Source of the DNA: a bacterium
Lineage (GTDB): Bacteria > Krumholzibacteriota > Krumholzibacteriia > LZORAL124-64-63
Reading direction: 5' to 3'
NCBI GenBank assembly: GCA_018829565.1
Contig: JAHJTW010000077.1
Span: forward strand, 1 to 34,251
Length of the DNA stretch: 34,251 nucleotides
Positions 7,953 through 14,762 of this stretch are shown one piece after another (within the stretch, counting starts at the first letter, position 1; every line of letters starts with the position of its first letter). The position numbers and the translations under genes are program-made. Under the pieces are notes generated by a model. It made no database searches. It was not told where the DNA came from and saw only the letters and a program-made list of their open reading frames with translations.

Positions 7953-8151
7953 GGAACTTCACCTCCGCTTTCATTGTATCATGGATATTATATTATTTCA
8001 ATTTTACAAACAAAATGATATCATTGTTCAGGTTACCCGGATTCGCCGTTGCCGTCCGGATCCGCCTGGGCCATTCTGGCAGGCGCCTCCGCGGAACCGT
8101 CCGGGAGGATTCGGAACCGGCCGGACCGGTATACGGCCACGGGAGATCAGC
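7953..8151. promoter_or_regulatory. Divergent promoter region, AT-rich core
   Basis: This spacer separates two divergent genes. Bases about 7970-8035 are strongly AT-rich against the GC-rich background. On the minus strand TTGTTT and TAATAT lie 17 nt apart, a fair promoter for the transferase homologue. I could not pick a convincing + strand promoter. It contains the perfect 12-bp palindrome AATGATATCATT (8014-8025) and a related ATGATACAATG half-site nearer the minus-strand gene. Confidence 0.4.
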
Positions 8152-9135
8152 TTGCAACTGCCCCGCCGCTTCGTGACCCGATCCTTCGTCGTCCTGGGCT
8201 TCTCCATCGCCCTGTACGCGGCCGGCGCCCTGGTCTTCGGCTGGTCCGACATGCGGGATAATCTGCGCGCGGTTCCGGCCGGCATCCTGGCCATGGTCGG
8301 CTTGCTGTCCCTGACCAACTATCTCCTGCGCTTCTGGCGGTGGGAGGTCTACCTGCGCAGCCTGGGAGTCAGGATTCCCCTGGCCACCTCCCTCGGCCTC
8401 TACTTCTCCGCTTACGTCATGGTCATCACTCCCGGCAAGATCGGCGAGGTCTTCAAGGCCGGGATCCTCGGCGAGACCCATGGCGTCAGCCTGGCCAAGG
8501 GGATCCCCGTGGTCCTGGCCGAAAGGCTGTACGACTTCCTGGCGGTCCTCCTGCTGGCCATCGTGGGAATCGTCTTCTGGCCGGGGCCCGTCAGCGGGCT
8601 GGGAACCGGCCTGGCGGCCGCCACTTGCCTGCCCGCCGTCATGCTGCTCTTCAGGCATCCGGGAATCCGCCGGAGGCTGGTCGAGAAAGCGGCGGGTTCG
8701 GCCCTCCTGAAGAAGCACCGGCTGGGCCTGGACGAGTCCCTGGAATCCCTCGCCAGCCTGCTCACCGTGCGGCAACTCGCCTTCTCCCTGACCCTGACCT
8801 CCCTGGCCTGGTTCTGCGAATGTCTCGGCCTGTGGCTGGTCTGCAAGGGGTTGGGATTTCCGGTGGGGGTCGGCGAGGCGGTGTTCGTCTATGCGGCCGG
8901 CACGCTGGTCGGCTCCCTGTCCTTCCTGCCGGGAGGACTGGGGGGAACGGAGGCGACCATCATCTGGCTGCTCGGGAAGCTCGCCCTGCCGACCGCCGTT
9001 GCGGCCAGCGCAGCCCTGCTGGTGCGGTTGTTCACCCTCTGGCTGGCCGTGGCCCTGGGGCTCGCCGTCTTCCTGGCTGCCCGCTCCCGGTTCCAGGCGC
9101 CCGGGCCGGAACGGGACTCCGATCAACCGGCCTGA
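8152..9135 (+). CDS. UPF0104 / LPG synthase-like flippase-domain membrane protein
   Basis: A 327-aa protein with about eight membrane segments. It matches the lysylphosphatidylglycerol synthase TM-region family (PF03706, also AglD-like). Visible signatures are TPGKIGEVFKAGIL, ERLYDFLAVLLL, and the late SFLPGGLGGTEATIIWLL block. Stand-alone members are linked to lipid or lipid-linked sugar handling, but the exact role is unknown. No MprF-type soluble synthase domain is present. I start at TTG 8152 because GGGAGA lies 6 nt upstream; the track's longer frame runs through intergenic sequence. The last 13 bases overlap tail-to-tail with the epimerase gene. Confidence 0.8.
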   Translation: MQLPRRFVTRSFVVLGFSIALYAAGALVFGWSDMRDNLRAVPAGILAMVGLLSLTNYLLRFWRWEVYLRSLGVRIPLATSLGLYFSAYVMVITPGKIGEVFKAGILGETHGVSLAKGIPVVLAERLYDFLAVLLLAIVGIVFWPGPVSGLGTGLAAATCLPAVMLLFRHPGIRRRLVEKAAGSALLKKHRLGLDESLESLASLLTVRQLAFSLTLTSLAWFCECLGLWLVCKGLGFPVGVGEAVFVYAAGTLVGSLSFLPGGLGGTEATIIWLLGKLALPTAVAASAALLVRLFTLWLAVALGLAVFLAARSRFQAPGPERDSDQPA

Positions 9136-10064
9136 TCGCGATACCAGGCCACCGTCCGCCGCAGCCCCTCGTCCAGATCCACCGATCCCCGGTAATCCAG
9201 GTGCTCGGCGGCCAGGTCCACCGCCGCCTGGGAATGCCTCACGTCCCCGGGCCGGCCGGCGTCGTATTCCGGCTCGACCGCGGATCCCACCAGATCCCGG
9301 ATCCTCAGGCAGAGGTCCTTGACGGTGATCCTCCCGCCCAGGGCGACGTTGTAGGCCCGCCCGCCGGCCCCGGGCCCGGCCGCGCAGGCCGCCAGGTTCG
9401 CCTCCACCACGTTCTGGACGAAGGTGAAGTCCCGGGACTGCCGCCCGTCCCCGTGGATGACGGGCGCGCGTCCCTCCAGGAACGCCGTGATGAACTTCGG
9501 CACGACCGCCGCGTACTGGCTGGCGGGGTCCTGCCGGGGCCCGAAGACGTTGAAGTAGCGCAGGCCGATGGTGCTCAGGCCGTACAGATCGTTGAACACC
9601 GAACCGTAGAGCTCGGAGACCCGCTTGTTGACCGCGTAGGGCGACATGGGCCGGGGCGGCAGGCCTTCATGCTTGGGCAGGACCTCGGTGTCCCCGTAGA
9701 CGGAACTGCTCGAGGCGAAGACCACCCGCCGGACGCCCCGGCGATGAGCCGCCCAGAAGACCCGCAGGGTCCCGCCCACGTTGTGCTCGTCGCTGGTCAG
9801 GGGATCGGCCACGCTGCGGGGAACGCTGGGCAGGGCGGCCTGATGGAAGACGCAATCGACGCCCTCGCAGCATCCCTCCACGGTCTCCAGGTCGGTGATG
9901 CTGCCGGTCACGAAGGTGAGACGGCCCTCGAGGTCGGCGATGTTCTCCCTGCGGCCGGTGGACAGGTTGTCCAGGACCACGACCTGGTGCCCCTGTTCCA
10001 CCAGGGTCCGCGCCAGATGTCCGCCGATGAAACCCGCTCCTCCGGTCACCAGGTACTTCGCCAC
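9123..10064 (-). CDS. NAD-dependent UDP-sugar 4-epimerase (GalE/WbpP-like)
   Basis: A 313-aa extended short-chain dehydrogenase. It has the Rossmann motif TGGAGFIGGHL at residues 7-17, the catalytic Ser block SSSSVYGD, and the YAVNK (YxxxK) pair. The AALPSVPRSVADP segment resembles WbpP-type UDP-GlcNAc/GalNAc 4-epimerases more than GalE, and would interconvert 4-OH epimers of nucleotide sugars. The GTG start has GGGAGG 8 nt upstream, and the gene lies 13 nt after the dehydrogenase stop, so the two are one operon. Together they could supply HexNAc and HexNAc-uronic acid donors. The exact substrate is inference. Confidence 0.85.
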   Translation of the reverse strand: MAKYLVTGGAGFIGGHLARTLVEQGHQVVVLDNLSTGRRENIADLEGRLTFVTGSITDLETVEGCCEGVDCVFHQAALPSVPRSVADPLTSDEHNVGGTLRVFWAAHRRGVRRVVFASSSSVYGDTEVLPKHEGLPPRPMSPYAVNKRVSELYGSVFNDLYGLSTIGLRYFNVFGPRQDPASQYAAVVPKFITAFLEGRAPVIHGDGRQSRDFTFVQNVVEANLAACAAGPGAGGRAYNVALGGRITVKDLCLRIRDLVGSAVEPEYDAGRPGDVRHSQAAVDLAAEHLDYRGSVDLDEGLRRTVAWYRDQAG

Positions 10065-10077
10065 CTGTTCTGCCTCC

Positions 10078-11382
10078 CTACAGTCGGATGATGTTGTCGG
10101 CCCGCCGTCCCTTCAGGGCGTTGCGCGTGTCCAGGACCAGAGGCGCCGCCCCCACGAGGATCGAATGATCCACACCCGGATGCGGAGTGATCACCAGCAC
10201 GGCGTCGAATCCCGCGATCGCCGCGGGGGACCATTCCCTGAGACGGTCGCCGGGAATGGGCTCGGGGATCTCCCGGACGAAGGGGTCGTACCAGGAGACC
10301 TTGCCGCCCATTTCGCCGACGATTTCCAGGATGTCCAGGGCCGGGGATTCCCGGATGTCGTCGATGCCGGCCTTGTAGGCCACGCCGGCGACCAGGACCT
10401 TGCTGCCCTTGACAGAGCGGGACCGGTCGTTGAGACCGCGGACGAGCAGGTTGACCACGTGCTTGGGCATGAAGCCGTTGACCTGGCCGGCCAGGTCGAT
10501 GAACCGCGCCTCGGAACCGGACTGCTTGGCCTTCCAGGAAAGGTAGAAGGGATCGATGGGGATGCAGTGTCCACCCAGGCCCGGCCCGGGATAGAACGGC
10601 ATGAAGCCGAACGGCTTGGTGGCGGCGCCCTCGATCACTTCCCAGACGTCGATGTCCATGGCGTTGCACATCAAGGCGATCTCGTTCACCAGACCGATGT
10701 TGACGCTGCGGAAGGTGTTCTCGAGCAGCTTGACCGTTTCGGCCACCCGGACGGTCGATACGGGCACGACCCGTTCCATGATGTTTTCGTACAAAGCAAC
10801 GGCGGCCTCGGTACAAGCCGGCGTCACTCCCCCGACGACCTTGGGGATGTTGGTCGTCTTGTACACCGGGTTGCCCGGATCGACCCTCTCGGGGCTGAAG
10901 GCCAGGAAGAAGTCCTCCCCCACGGCCAGGCCCGTCTCCTGGAGCCGGGGCAGGATGACCTCCTCGGTGGTTCCGGGATAGGTCGTGCTCTCCAGGATGA
11001 TCAGCATCCCCGGGTGCATGGCGGCGGCGATGGATTCCACCGCCGCCTGGATGTAGGAGATGTCCGGGTCCCGGGTCTTGCCCAGCGGGGTGGGCACGCA
11101 GATGTTGACGGTATCGACGTTCCTCAATTCCTGCATGTTCGCAGTCGCTCTGAAATTTCCGCTTGCCCCGGTCTCCCGCAAATCCTCCGAGGGCACATCG
11201 ATGATGTAACTTTCCCCACGCTCGATTGCCGCCACCTTTTCCAGGTCGAGATCGAACCCGGTTACCTTGAATCCCGCTTTGGCATAGGAAACAGCGAGCG
11301 GAAGTCCCACGTAGCCCAGGCCAAGGACGCCGAGGTGAGCGGTTTTGTTCTCCAATTTGCCAAGAAGGTTGGCCATTGCCAT
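10078..11382 (-). CDS. Nucleotide-sugar 6-dehydrogenase (WbpA/WecC family)
   Basis: A 434-aa cytoplasmic enzyme that oxidises the C6 hydroxyl of a UDP-sugar to a uronic acid with two NAD+. The N-terminal Rossmann motif is VLGLGYVGLPLA, the mid-region has STTYPGTTEEV, and the active-site segment GPGLGGHCIPIDPFYL carries the catalytic Cys. The ESPALDI and WYDPFV segments belong to the C-terminal UDP-binding domain. The pattern fits UDP-HexNAc dehydrogenases (WbpA/WecC) more than UDP-glucose dehydrogenase. Start choice: ATG 11382 with AAGG about 9 nt upstream, though ATG 11376 is possible. It follows a small membrane protein gene by 10 nt and leads the epimerase. Confidence 0.88.
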   Translation of the reverse strand: MAMANLLGKLENKTAHLGVLGLGYVGLPLAVSYAKAGFKVTGFDLDLEKVAAIERGESYIIDVPSEDLRETGASGNFRATANMQELRNVDTVNICVPTPLGKTRDPDISYIQAAVESIAAAMHPGMLIILESTTYPGTTEEVILPRLQETGLAVGEDFFLAFSPERVDPGNPVYKTTNIPKVVGGVTPACTEAAVALYENIMERVVPVSTVRVAETVKLLENTFRSVNIGLVNEIALMCNAMDIDVWEVIEGAATKPFGFMPFYPGPGLGGHCIPIDPFYLSWKAKQSGSEARFIDLAGQVNGFMPKHVVNLLVRGLNDRSRSVKGSKVLVAGVAYKAGIDDIRESPALDILEIVGEMGGKVSWYDPFVREIPEPIPGDRLREWSPAAIAGFDAVLVITPHPGVDHSILVGAAPLVLDTRNALKGRRADNIIRL

Positions 11383-11392
11383 TCCCGCCTTT

Positions 11393-11761
11393 TCAGAGGT
11401 CAAGATTGCGAAAATCCGACCGGAAACCAGCCATGGCTTTTCGCAGTTCACGCAAATTTTGGATTTTCATCCAGATACGCCTGATCACCCCCAGCACTGC
11501 GACGGCAATCACCACCAGCACGGAAACCCGGTATATCCAGTGCAGGTCCGAGCCATGGACTTGGAACAGGTGATTGATGGTTCGACCGAATCCAACGAGG
11601 GTTAAGCAAAAGACACCAAGCAGGGCCAGGTGCACGAGTCCGCTGGTGAAGTCCTCCCGGCACCGCAGATACTGGCGCAGGGGGAAATTGACGCTGCTCC
11701 CGTCCCTGAACCGGGACTCGAACAGGTCGCTGCGCCTACGGGATTTCTTCGTAATCGGCAT
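11393..11761 (-). CDS. Small two-TM membrane protein, unknown
   Basis: A 122-aa protein I do not recognise. A basic N-terminus (KKSRRRS) precedes two hydrophobic segments, LVHLALLGVFCLTLVGF and WIYRVSVLVVIAVAVLGVI, and a basic C-terminal tail. This suggests an inner-membrane hairpin with both ends in the cytoplasm. It overlaps the preceding 64-aa gene by 26 nt and is followed 10 nt later by the UDP-sugar dehydrogenase, so it is probably co-transcribed with nucleotide-sugar genes. A chain-length or scaffold role would be speculation. Confidence 0.6.
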   Translation of the reverse strand: MPITKKSRRRSDLFESRFRDGSSVNFPLRQYLRCREDFTSGLVHLALLGVFCLTLVGFGRTINHLFQVHGSDLHWIYRVSVLVVIAVAVLGVIRRIWMKIQNLRELRKAMAGFRSDFRNLDL

Positions 11762-11930
11762 CGGAAATGTCCTGGTCGGTCAGGAAGCCGTCTGCGGACT
11801 CCTGCGGGCCGGAGGCCGGCGGTGGAGGCGTCGGACGGCGGGTCTGCGACTCGAGCCGTCGCCACGCCCGGAAGAGATTACGCCCCACGAGGAAGAGCAG
11901 GAACAGGGAAATGAGGCGCAGGATCATCAT
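11736..11930 (-). CDS. Small single-TM protein with acidic DADYEEIP tail
   Basis: A 64-aa protein: one N-terminal membrane segment (LRLISLFLLFLVG), a basic patch, a proline-rich linker (PTPPPPASG), and an acidic tail ending DADYEEIP. The ordered layout, the start 33 nt behind tRNA-Arg(CCG) and the 26-nt overlap with the next gene support a real gene. There is no Shine-Dalgarno sequence before the two tandem ATG codons. The tail resembles the acidic-aromatic endings seen in some small membrane proteins (DUF4834-like), but I cannot place it in a family. Function is unknown. Confidence 0.55.
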   Translation of the reverse strand: MMILRLISLFLLFLVGRNLFRAWRRLESQTRRPTPPPPASGPQESADGFLTDQDISDADYEEIP

Positions 11931-11963
11931 GAGTGCAGGCCGGGACCAGGGACGGTGCAGGGA

Positions 11964-12040
11964 TGGTACGCCCGGCGGGATTCGAACCCACGACCTTCTG
12001 CTCCGGAGGCAGACGCTCTATCCAGCTGAGCTACGGGCGC
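11964..12040 (-). tRNA. tRNA-Arg (anticodon CCG)
   Basis: On the minus strand the acceptor is GCGCCCG/CGGGCGT, the anticodon arm is TCTGC-CTCCGGA-GCAGA (CCG, reading CGG), the T-loop is GTTCGAATC, and CCA is encoded. Like the other tRNA-Arg here, it has a G1-U72 wobble. It is the first element upstream of the small-protein/dehydrogenase/epimerase run. Confidence 0.95.
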
Positions 12041-12055
12041 ACCGTGCGACAGGCA

Positions 12056-12084
12056 AGTATGGGGCATGCCCCCGGTATCGTCAA
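12056..12084 (-). promoter_or_regulatory. Candidate promoter of tRNA-Arg(CCG)
   Basis: TTGACG (5/6) and CATACT (4/6) are 17 nt apart on the minus strand, with the -10 ending 15 nt before the tRNA. Because no terminator separates the tRNA from the small membrane proteins, it could also drive the sugar-nucleotide genes. Confidence 0.5.
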
Positions 12085-12117
12085 ATTTTGTTTGCCGCGC
12101 CGGGGATCGCATCATGG

Positions 12118-13848
12118 TCAGCCCTCTCCCCGGTTCTCGAGACCGGCGGCCAGGAGTTCCCGGGCGTAGGCCAGCCGGCTCGATCCTTCCCCGCCCTCCT
12201 TTCCGCCCAGCAGGCGGGCGATCTCCATCAGCCTTTCCTCGCCTTCGACCTGCCGGATCCGCAGCGTGGTCCGCCCGTCCTTGACTTCCTTGGTCACCGT
12301 CAGATGCCGGGCGCCCCGGGCCGCCACCGTGGGCAGGTGCGTGATGCAGACGACCTGTCCGGCGCGGGCCAGGCTCTCGAGGAGCCGGGCCACCGGCATG
12401 GCCCCTTCCAGGCCCAGCCCGGCGTCGATCTCGTCGAAGAGACGCAGGGGGGGCACGCCGCGCCCTCCCTCAAGGACCGAAAGCCCGAGGTAGATGCGGG
12501 AGCGTTCGCCGCCCGAGGCGATCCGATGGACTTCCCCGAACCCCTCGCCGGGATTCGTCCGGACCAGCAGCTTGACGACGTCCGCACCCCTGTCGGTCAC
12601 CCGGCACCGGTGGCCGGAGATCACGACCGGCCCGCCGGGATCGCGATCCGGGGCGATCTCGAACTCCAGTTCCAGATGGGGAAGAGCCAGGGGACGCAGG
12701 ATCTCCACGGCCCGGGCGGCGACCGCCCGGGCCTTTCTGCGGCGGAGGTCGCGCAAGGATTTGGCGGAGTCGGCCAGGGCCTGGCGCCCGGACTCGAAAC
12801 GGGCGGCGAGCTCCTCCAGATCGCTGTCGGCCGATTTTTGCCGGGCCAGGCGGGCTTCGAGGGATTCGAGGAGGACGATCAGGCCCGGGACGTCGCGGCG
12901 GTACTTCCGCTGGAGGTCCTCGTAGAGGGCCTTGCGCTCCTCCAGCTCGTCCAGGCGGCGGGGATCGATCTCCACGGCGTCCAGGTAATGTTCCAGCTCC
13001 GAACCGGCCTCCCCCACCGCCGCCTCCGCGTCCCGCAGGAGCTCCAGCACCCGGGCCAGCTTCTGGCTCTGACCGGCGACCCCCTGGACCAGACCGAGGG
13101 CCTCCCCCAGCAGCTGTGAGACCGAAGGTTCGCTGTCGGCCAGCAGGCGACCGGCGCCCGCGGCTGCGTCGAGCAGCTTGCGGGCGTTGCGTCCGAAATG
13201 GATCCGCTCGGTGAGTTCACCCTCCTCGTCGGGATCGAGTCCCGCCTCCCTCAGCTCACGGGCCTGGTACTCCCACATCTCCAGCTGCTCCCGGGCCAGG
13301 TCGGCTTCTCCCCTGCGCGCGGCCAGTTCCTCCTCGAGGGCACGGAATCCGCCCCGGGCCCGGGCGACCGCGTCGAGCAGGGAACCGGCCTCGATCAGAC
13401 CGTCCAGGAAATCCCCCGCGAAGTGGGGCCGGGCCAGCACCCGCTGCTGATCCTGGCTCTGGATGCTCAGCACCAGGGGGCCGACTTCTTCGAGCAGGGC
13501 GAGGGAGCTCACGAGGCCGTTGATGAGGACCCGGCTGCGTCCCTCGCGGCGCAGCTCGCGGCGCAGGACCAGCAGCCGGTCGTCCGCCACGCGGATGCCG
13601 AGCTCCCGCAGGGCGGCCAAGGTGGAGGGGTCCTCGCCGAGGTCGAAGAGGCCCTCCACGTACCCGAGTTCCTCGCCCGTCCTGATCAGGTCGGCCGCGG
13701 GCTTGCCGCCGGCGAGGAGCCCGAGGGAGCCGGCGATGAGGGACTTCCCGGCTCCGGTCTCCCCGGTCAGCATGGTCAGGCCGGGGCCCAGGGTGAGGCT
13801 GGTCTCCTCGACGAGAGCGAGGTTGCCGATACGCAGTTCCTGGAGCAT
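12118..13848 (-). CDS. recN: DNA repair protein RecN
   Basis: A 576-aa SMC-like ATPase that acts at double-strand breaks. Walker A is GETGAGKS at residues 29-36, a long coiled-coil middle part rich in Glu/Arg/Ala/Leu runs from about 150 to 360, the ABC signature is ASGGERSRIYLGLSVL, and Walker B is LRLFDEIDAGL followed by VVCITHLPTVAARG. All are in RecN order. The usual family signature SGGELSR reads SGGERSR here, a modest deviation. The start codon shares one base with the nadK stop (TGATG), so the two are coupled. The track's 845-aa version is the same frame read through antisense of nadK and is rejected. Confidence 0.93.
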   Translation of the reverse strand: MLQELRIGNLALVEETSLTLGPGLTMLTGETGAGKSLIAGSLGLLAGGKPAADLIRTGEELGYVEGLFDLGEDPSTLAALRELGIRVADDRLLVLRRELRREGRSRVLINGLVSSLALLEEVGPLVLSIQSQDQQRVLARPHFAGDFLDGLIEAGSLLDAVARARGGFRALEEELAARRGEADLAREQLEMWEYQARELREAGLDPDEEGELTERIHFGRNARKLLDAAAGAGRLLADSEPSVSQLLGEALGLVQGVAGQSQKLARVLELLRDAEAAVGEAGSELEHYLDAVEIDPRRLDELEERKALYEDLQRKYRRDVPGLIVLLESLEARLARQKSADSDLEELAARFESGRQALADSAKSLRDLRRRKARAVAARAVEILRPLALPHLELEFEIAPDRDPGGPVVISGHRCRVTDRGADVVKLLVRTNPGEGFGEVHRIASGGERSRIYLGLSVLEGGRGVPPLRLFDEIDAGLGLEGAMPVARLLESLARAGQVVCITHLPTVAARGARHLTVTKEVKDGRTTLRIRQVEGEERLMEIARLLGGKEGGEGSSRLAYARELLAAGLENRGEG

Positions 13849-14762
13849 CACGGGTCCTTGCGGCCTGATCGCTTGGTTCCGCCCCAGTTGAGCTTGTGGC
13901 GCATGACGCGGTAGAAATGGCTCTGGGGAAACTTGACCAGGGAGACCTCGTTGTCGGCCTCCTCGAACACGATGCGGTCCCCGTCCTCCAGGAGATGGGT
14001 CTTCTGCCCGTCGACGGTCAGGACGGCGCCTGCGCCGGTCTCGTGGAGGACCAGCTCGATCCTCGTGTCCCGGGCGATGATCAGCGGCCGCATCCCCAGC
14101 GCGTGGGGACAGATCGGGGTGAGCAGGAGGCAGGGCACGGCGGAATGGCAGATGGGACCGCCGGCGGAGAGGCTGTAGGCCGTGCTCCCGGTGGGCGTGC
14201 TGACGATGATGCCGTCGCCCAGGAACCGCCCCAGGGAATCCCCGTCGAGCCGGAGTTCCATGTCCAGGGCTCGCGGCAAGGGCCCCATGTTGACGACCAG
14301 GTCGTTCAGGGCGTTGGTGGTGGCGATCGATCGTCCCTGCCGCCAGACCGAGCCGTAGACCCGGGAGCGCCGGTCGAGGTGGCACTCCCCCGCCAGCAGC
14401 GCAGCGACGGCCTCCCCCAGCTCCTCCACGGGGACGTCGGTCAGGTAACCCAGCGATCCGAGATTCACCCCGAGCAAGGGCACGCCCGAAAGTCCGAGAA
14501 CCCGCGCCGCCCTCAGCATGGTCCCGTCCCCGCCCAGGGCGATCACCACGTCGGCCCGGTCCACCAGTTGCTCGTTGGGATAGCACGCAATGTCCGCCGG
14601 CAGGGCTCCGGCGAGATCGTTCGAGGCGACCACGGCGACCCCGGCGGGGGCGCACAGCCGGGTGATGACCTCCACGGCAGGAAGCAGTTCACCCTTCGCG
14701 GGATTCCCGAACAGCCCGACGACCTTGACCTTCTCCAGGGGGAATGCGCCAGCGGCGTTCAT
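13848..14762 (-). CDS. nadK: NAD kinase
   Basis: A 304-aa enzyme that phosphorylates NAD to NADP. It shows the GGDGT motif at 77-81, the LNDLVV (NE/D-type) segment, and the DGIIVSTPTGSTAYSLSAGGP block that binds NAD. Length is normal. It overlaps dxs by 4 nt (ATGA) and recN by 1 nt. The dxs-nadK-recN order recalls the isoprenoid/recN neighbourhoods of many bacteria, where DXS products and NADP-dependent steps meet, although shared function is only inferred. Confidence 0.95.
   Translation of the reverse strand: MNAAGAFPLEKVKVVGLFGNPAKGELLPAVEVITRLCAPAGVAVVASNDLAGALPADIACYPNEQLVDRADVVIALGGDGTMLRAARVLGLSGVPLLGVNLGSLGYLTDVPVEELGEAVAALLAGECHLDRRSRVYGSVWRQGRSIATTNALNDLVVNMGPLPRALDMELRLDGDSLGRFLGDGIIVSTPTGSTAYSLSAGGPICHSAVPCLLLTPICPHALGMRPLIIARDTRIELVLHETGAGAVLTVDGQKTHLLEDGDRIVFEEADNEVSLVKFPQSHFYRVMRHKLNWGGTKRSGRKDP

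Noticed and set aside
6054-8018. 654-aa plus-strand ORF
   Set aside because: Antisense shadow of the NtrC-type regulator and the transferase homologue; no family features.
12118-14655. 845-aa ORF covering recN and part of nadK
   Set aside because: Only the part from 13848 matches RecN. The rest is another frame of nadK with low-complexity, Arg/Gly-rich sequence.
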